Shown piece by piece: positions 61,539 through 64,000 of a stretch of DNA of 64,000 nt. Source of the stretch: Streptomyces griseus subsp. griseus (GTDB lineage: Bacteria; Actinomycetota; Actinomycetes; Streptomycetales; Streptomycetaceae); contig NZ_JOJE01000017.1 of NCBI RefSeq assembly GCF_000720255.1, positions 108,314 through 172,313 on the forward strand, written 5' to 3'. Within the stretch, counting starts at the first letter, position 1. Every line of letters begins with the position of its first letter. The position numbers and the translations under genes are program-made. The notes under the pieces are model-generated. The model had not been told where the DNA came from, did no database searches, and was given only the letters and a program-made list of their open reading frames with translations.

Positions 61539-62642
61539 GTGGCCGGAATCGTCACACACGAGCCGCCGCCCGCCACCGGGGGGCGCCAGGGCAGGCCGTT
61601 GATCGTCACCGAGGACGCCGATCTTCTCGACGATCTGCTGCGCCTGTGCGCAGCGGCCGGCGCCACACCCGAAGTGCACCACGGGGTGCCGGAACGCCGG
61701 GGCAGCTGGGAGACCGCGCCGCTCGTCCTGGTCGGCGATGACGCCGCGCCCCGCGTGCGCGGAGCGGCGCGCCGACGCGGCGTGGTCCTGGTCGGGCGCG
61801 ACCAGGACGACTCCGGGGTGTGGCGGCGGGCCGTCGAGATCGGCGCCGACCACGTCCTGGTGCTCCCCGACGGCGAACAGTGGCTCGTCGACCGGATCGC
61901 CGACGTCGCCGAGGGAGTCGGCCGACCCGCGCTCACCGTCGGCGTCATCGGCGGCCGCGGCGGCGCGGGAGCGTCCACGCTGGCGTGCGCCCTCGCCGTC
62001 ACCTCCGCGCGGGAGGGGTTGCGCACCCTGCTCGTGGACGCCGATCCGCTGGGCGGCGGACTCGATGTACTCCTCGGCGGCGAGACCGCCGAAGGCCTTC
62101 GCTGGCCCGCCTTCGCCGCCTCGCGTGGGCGGGTCGGCGGCGGAGCCCTGGAGGAGTCGCTGCCCAAGCTCCATGCCCTGCGGGTGCTCAGCTGGGACCG
62201 GGGCGACTGCGTCGCCATCCCGCCCCAGGCCGTGCGCGCGGTGCTCGCCGCGGCCCGGCGCCGGGGCGGCACGGTCGTCGTCGACCTGCCCCGCCGTGTC
62301 GACGACGGAGTCGCCGAGGCCCTCGCCCAACTCGACCTCGGCATCCTGGTCGTCCCGGCGGAACTGCGCGCGGTCGCCGCGGCGGGCCGGGTGGCCTCGG
62401 CCGTCGGGATGGTGCTGCGCGATCTCCGTGTGGCGGTACGGGGGCCCTACGCACCCGGACTCGACGACCGTGAGGTGGCCCGGCTGCTCGGACTCCCGCT
62501 GGCCGGCGAGGTACCCGTCGAATCAGGACTCCTGCGCCCCAACGAGGGCAAGTCCCCGCCGGGCGCGACCACGCGGGGCCCCCTGGCCCGCTTCTGCAAG
62601 GAGTTCTGGGAGCGGACGCTGGTCGAGGCGGGCGGCGCATGA
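61539..62642 (+). CDS. ssd: Septum-site determining protein Ssd (CpaE/MinD-like)
   Basis: 367 residues from GTG 61539, with AGGGGG 9 nt upstream; ATG 61530 and 61515 are alternatives. N-terminal receiver-like domain ('LIVTEDADLLDDLLRLCAAA'), then a deviant Walker A 'VGVIGGRGGAGASTLACALA' (last Lys replaced by Ala-Ser), 'LLVDADPLGGGLDVLLGGET' and 'TVVVDLPRRVDDGVAEALAQ'. This is the CpaE/Ssd fold that positions septa or pilus machinery. The change at the Walker Lys suggests altered or no ATP hydrolysis. The stop overlaps the ATPase start (ATGA). Confidence 0.88.
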   Translation: MAGIVTHEPPPATGGRQGRPLIVTEDADLLDDLLRLCAAAGATPEVHHGVPERRGSWETAPLVLVGDDAAPRVRGAARRRGVVLVGRDQDDSGVWRRAVEIGADHVLVLPDGEQWLVDRIADVAEGVGRPALTVGVIGGRGGAGASTLACALAVTSAREGLRTLLVDADPLGGGLDVLLGGETAEGLRWPAFAASRGRVGGGALEESLPKLHALRVLSWDRGDCVAIPPQAVRAVLAAARRRGGTVVVDLPRRVDDGVAEALAQLDLGILVVPAELRAVAAAGRVASAVGMVLRDLRVAVRGPYAPGLDDREVARLLGLPLAGEVPVESGLLRPNEGKSPPGATTRGPLARFCKEFWERTLVEAGGA

Positions 62643-64000
62643 GCACGGTGGCGGGAGGCGTCGCGGGTGGGCGGGCGCCGGAGGGGGCAGGGGCGTTTTC
62701 CGGTGCGGCGGCCGGGAGTCGTACGGCGGCGTATCAGGGTGCGGGGGCGGGCGGCCCTGTGGGTGCGCGGCCCGGCGTGGAAGCGGCGGACGCCGGGGGG
62801 CTGCTGGACGGTGTGCGGCAGTGGCTGGCCGAGAGCGGGGCGGAGCCGACGCCCGCGCGGGTGGCGCAGGCGCTCCGGGAACAGGGGCGGGTCCTCGGCG
62901 ACGCGGAAGTCCTCGGGGCGGCCGAGCGGTTGCGCTCGGAACTGGTCGGCAGCGGTCCGCTGGAGCCATTGCTCACCGATCCGTCGGTGACCGACGTGCT
63001 GGTGTCGGCCCCCGACCGGGTCTGGGTGGACCGGGGCGGCGGCCTGGAGCTGACCGGCGTGTCCTTCCCGGACCCGGCAGCCGTACGACGTCTCGCGCAG
63101 CGTCTGGCCGCGGTGGCCGGACGGCGCCTGGACGACGCCAGACCCTGGGTCGACGCCCGCCTCCCCGACGGGACCCGGCTGCACGCGGTACTGCCCCCGG
63201 TCGCCGTCGGCTGCACCTGCCTGTCCCTGCGGGTCGTACGGCCCCGCGCGTTCACGCTCCACGAACTGGTGACCGCGGGCACTGTGCCGCCCGGCGGGGA
63301 CCGTCTCCTGCGGGCCCTGGTGAGGGCGCGGTTGTCGTTCCTGGTGAGCGGCGGCACGGGCAGCGGCAAGACGACCCTGTTGAGTGCGTTGCTCGGCTCG
63401 GTCGGGGCGGGCGAGCGGATCGTGCTGGCGGAGGACTCGGCGGAGCTGCGGCCGGACCATCCGCACGTCGTCCGGCTGGAGACGAGACCCGCAAACCAGG
63501 AGGGCGCGGGCCTCGTCACGCTCGAGGACCTGGTCCGGCAGGCGCTGCGCATGCGGCCGGACCGGCTCGTCGTCGGCGAGGTCCGCGGACCTGAGGTGGT
63601 CTCTTTGCTGGCCGCCCTGAACACCGGTCACGAAGGCGGCTGCGGGACGGTCCACGCCAACGCGGCAGCGGACGTTCCGGCTCGCCTGGAGGCGCTCGGT
63701 ACGGCGGCGGGTCTCGACCGGGTCGCTCTGCACAGCCAGTTGGCGGCGGCGCTGTCGGTCGTCCTCCACCTCGTGCGTGACCGGGCCGGACGGCGGCGGA
63801 TCGCCGAGGTGCACGTACTGGAGCGCGACCCGTCGGGGCTGGTACGGACCGTGCCGGCGCTGCGGTGGGGTGCGGAGGCGTTCGCCCAGGAGCGCGGGTG
63901 GCAGCGGCTGCGGGGGCTGCTCGGGGTCGAAGGCGGCGCAGGGAGCGACGGAGCGATGGGGGTGCGGGGAGGGGCCGGAGGAGCCGGAGGGGCCGGGGGA
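62639..64000 (+). CDS. TadA/CpaF-family pilus assembly ATPase, 3' end outside window
   Basis: At least 454 residues from ATG 62639; the frame is open to the window end. 'LEPLLTDPSVTDVLVSAPDR' and 'LRVVRPRAFTLHELVTAG' lead to Walker A 'LVSGGTGSGKTTLLSALLGS', 'IVLAEDSAELRP', 'LRMRPDRLVVGEVRGPEVVS' and 'TGHEGGCGTVHANAA'. It powers Flp/Tad-type pilus or septum-linked secretion. The C-terminus becomes Gly-rich (GAGGAGGAGG). The Gly/Ala-rich ~60-residue N-terminal extension is atypical. Coupled to ssd. Confidence 0.92.
   Translation, partial: MSTVAGGVAGGRAPEGAGAFSGAAAGSRTAAYQGAGAGGPVGARPGVEAADAGGLLDGVRQWLAESGAEPTPARVAQALREQGRVLGDAEVLGAAERLRSELVGSGPLEPLLTDPSVTDVLVSAPDRVWVDRGGGLELTGVSFPDPAAVRRLAQRLAAVAGRRLDDARPWVDARLPDGTRLHAVLPPVAVGCTCLSLRVVRPRAFTLHELVTAGTVPPGGDRLLRALVRARLSFLVSGGTGSGKTTLLSALLGSVGAGERIVLAEDSAELRPDHPHVVRLETRPANQEGAGLVTLEDLVRQALRMRPDRLVVGEVRGPEVVSLLAALNTGHEGGCGTVHANAAADVPARLEALGTAAGLDRVALHSQLAAALSVVLHLVRDRAGRRRIAEVHVLERDPSGLVRTVPALRWGAEAFAQERGWQRLRGLLGVEGGAGSDGAMGVRGGAGGAGGAGG

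Overview
The window is very high-GC chromosomal DNA with GTG/TTG starts, Streptomyces-type gene families (WhiB-like, DUF397/XRE/HATPase trio, FxsT, DUF2637) and a gene order typical of the Streptomyces chromosome core: PBP - wblA - two ArsA-like ATPases - crp - nth - nhaA - acs - 6C RNA - ssd - tad ATPase. I read it as a Streptomyces (or close relative) chromosome. Both ends cut genes: an S9 peptidase at the left and a TadA-like ATPase at the right.

Layout. 1-5.8 kb: S9 peptidase tail, a repeat-filled convergent gap, a two-domain TrkA/RCK protein and a permease/TIGR03943 pair. 5.86-15.4 kb: the most unusual part, a conflict/RiPP-type locus. It has a trypsin-EAD2 protease, a 54-residue FxsA-like peptide with an atypical C-terminus, a stand-alone HExxH protein of the peptide beta-hydroxylase type, then convergently a giant SAV_2336-N/NB-ARC/TPR protein (FxsT type), an EAD2-VMAP-C protein and a trypco-type small protein. 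No radical SAM maturase (FxsB) or FxsC is present. Directly after the peptide stop codon lies an in-frame imperfect repeat in which the TGA stop aligns with a GGA codon.

15.6-27.6 kb: an oxidoreductase/TetR divergent pair with two identical palindromic operators, a DUF2637 membrane protein, a xylose/ribose-type sugar ABC operon, an HTH/zinc-ribbon protein, a DUF397-XRE-HATPase trio, a ZIP-like membrane protein, and a tyrosinase gene preceded by two copper-repressor-like (CsoR-type) palindromes. 27.7-32.6 kb: an accessory stretch with a DUF262-DUF1524 (GmrSD-like) nuclease, small hypotheticals, a TIGR00027-type methyltransferase, a RHH/PIN toxin-antitoxin pair and tRNA-Pro(CGG) with a strong terminator.

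32.6-64 kb: conserved housekeeping and developmental core: Pr6Pr and metallophosphoesterase proteins, YqeY, a class A PBP, wblA, paired ArsA-like ATPases, RidA, Nudix and MBL enzymes, Crp, endonuclease III, a MarP-type protease, NhaA, acetyl-CoA synthetase (with a duplicated start that creates a 16-residue upstream ORF), a SulP-carbonic anhydrase fusion, a secreted deacetylase-like lipoprotein, a CooC-like ATPase, a Fic-like protein with a degenerate motif, a HAD phosphatase, the 6C small RNA, and the ssd-tad pilus/septum genes.

All functions are inferred from motifs and context read by eye; no database search was possible.
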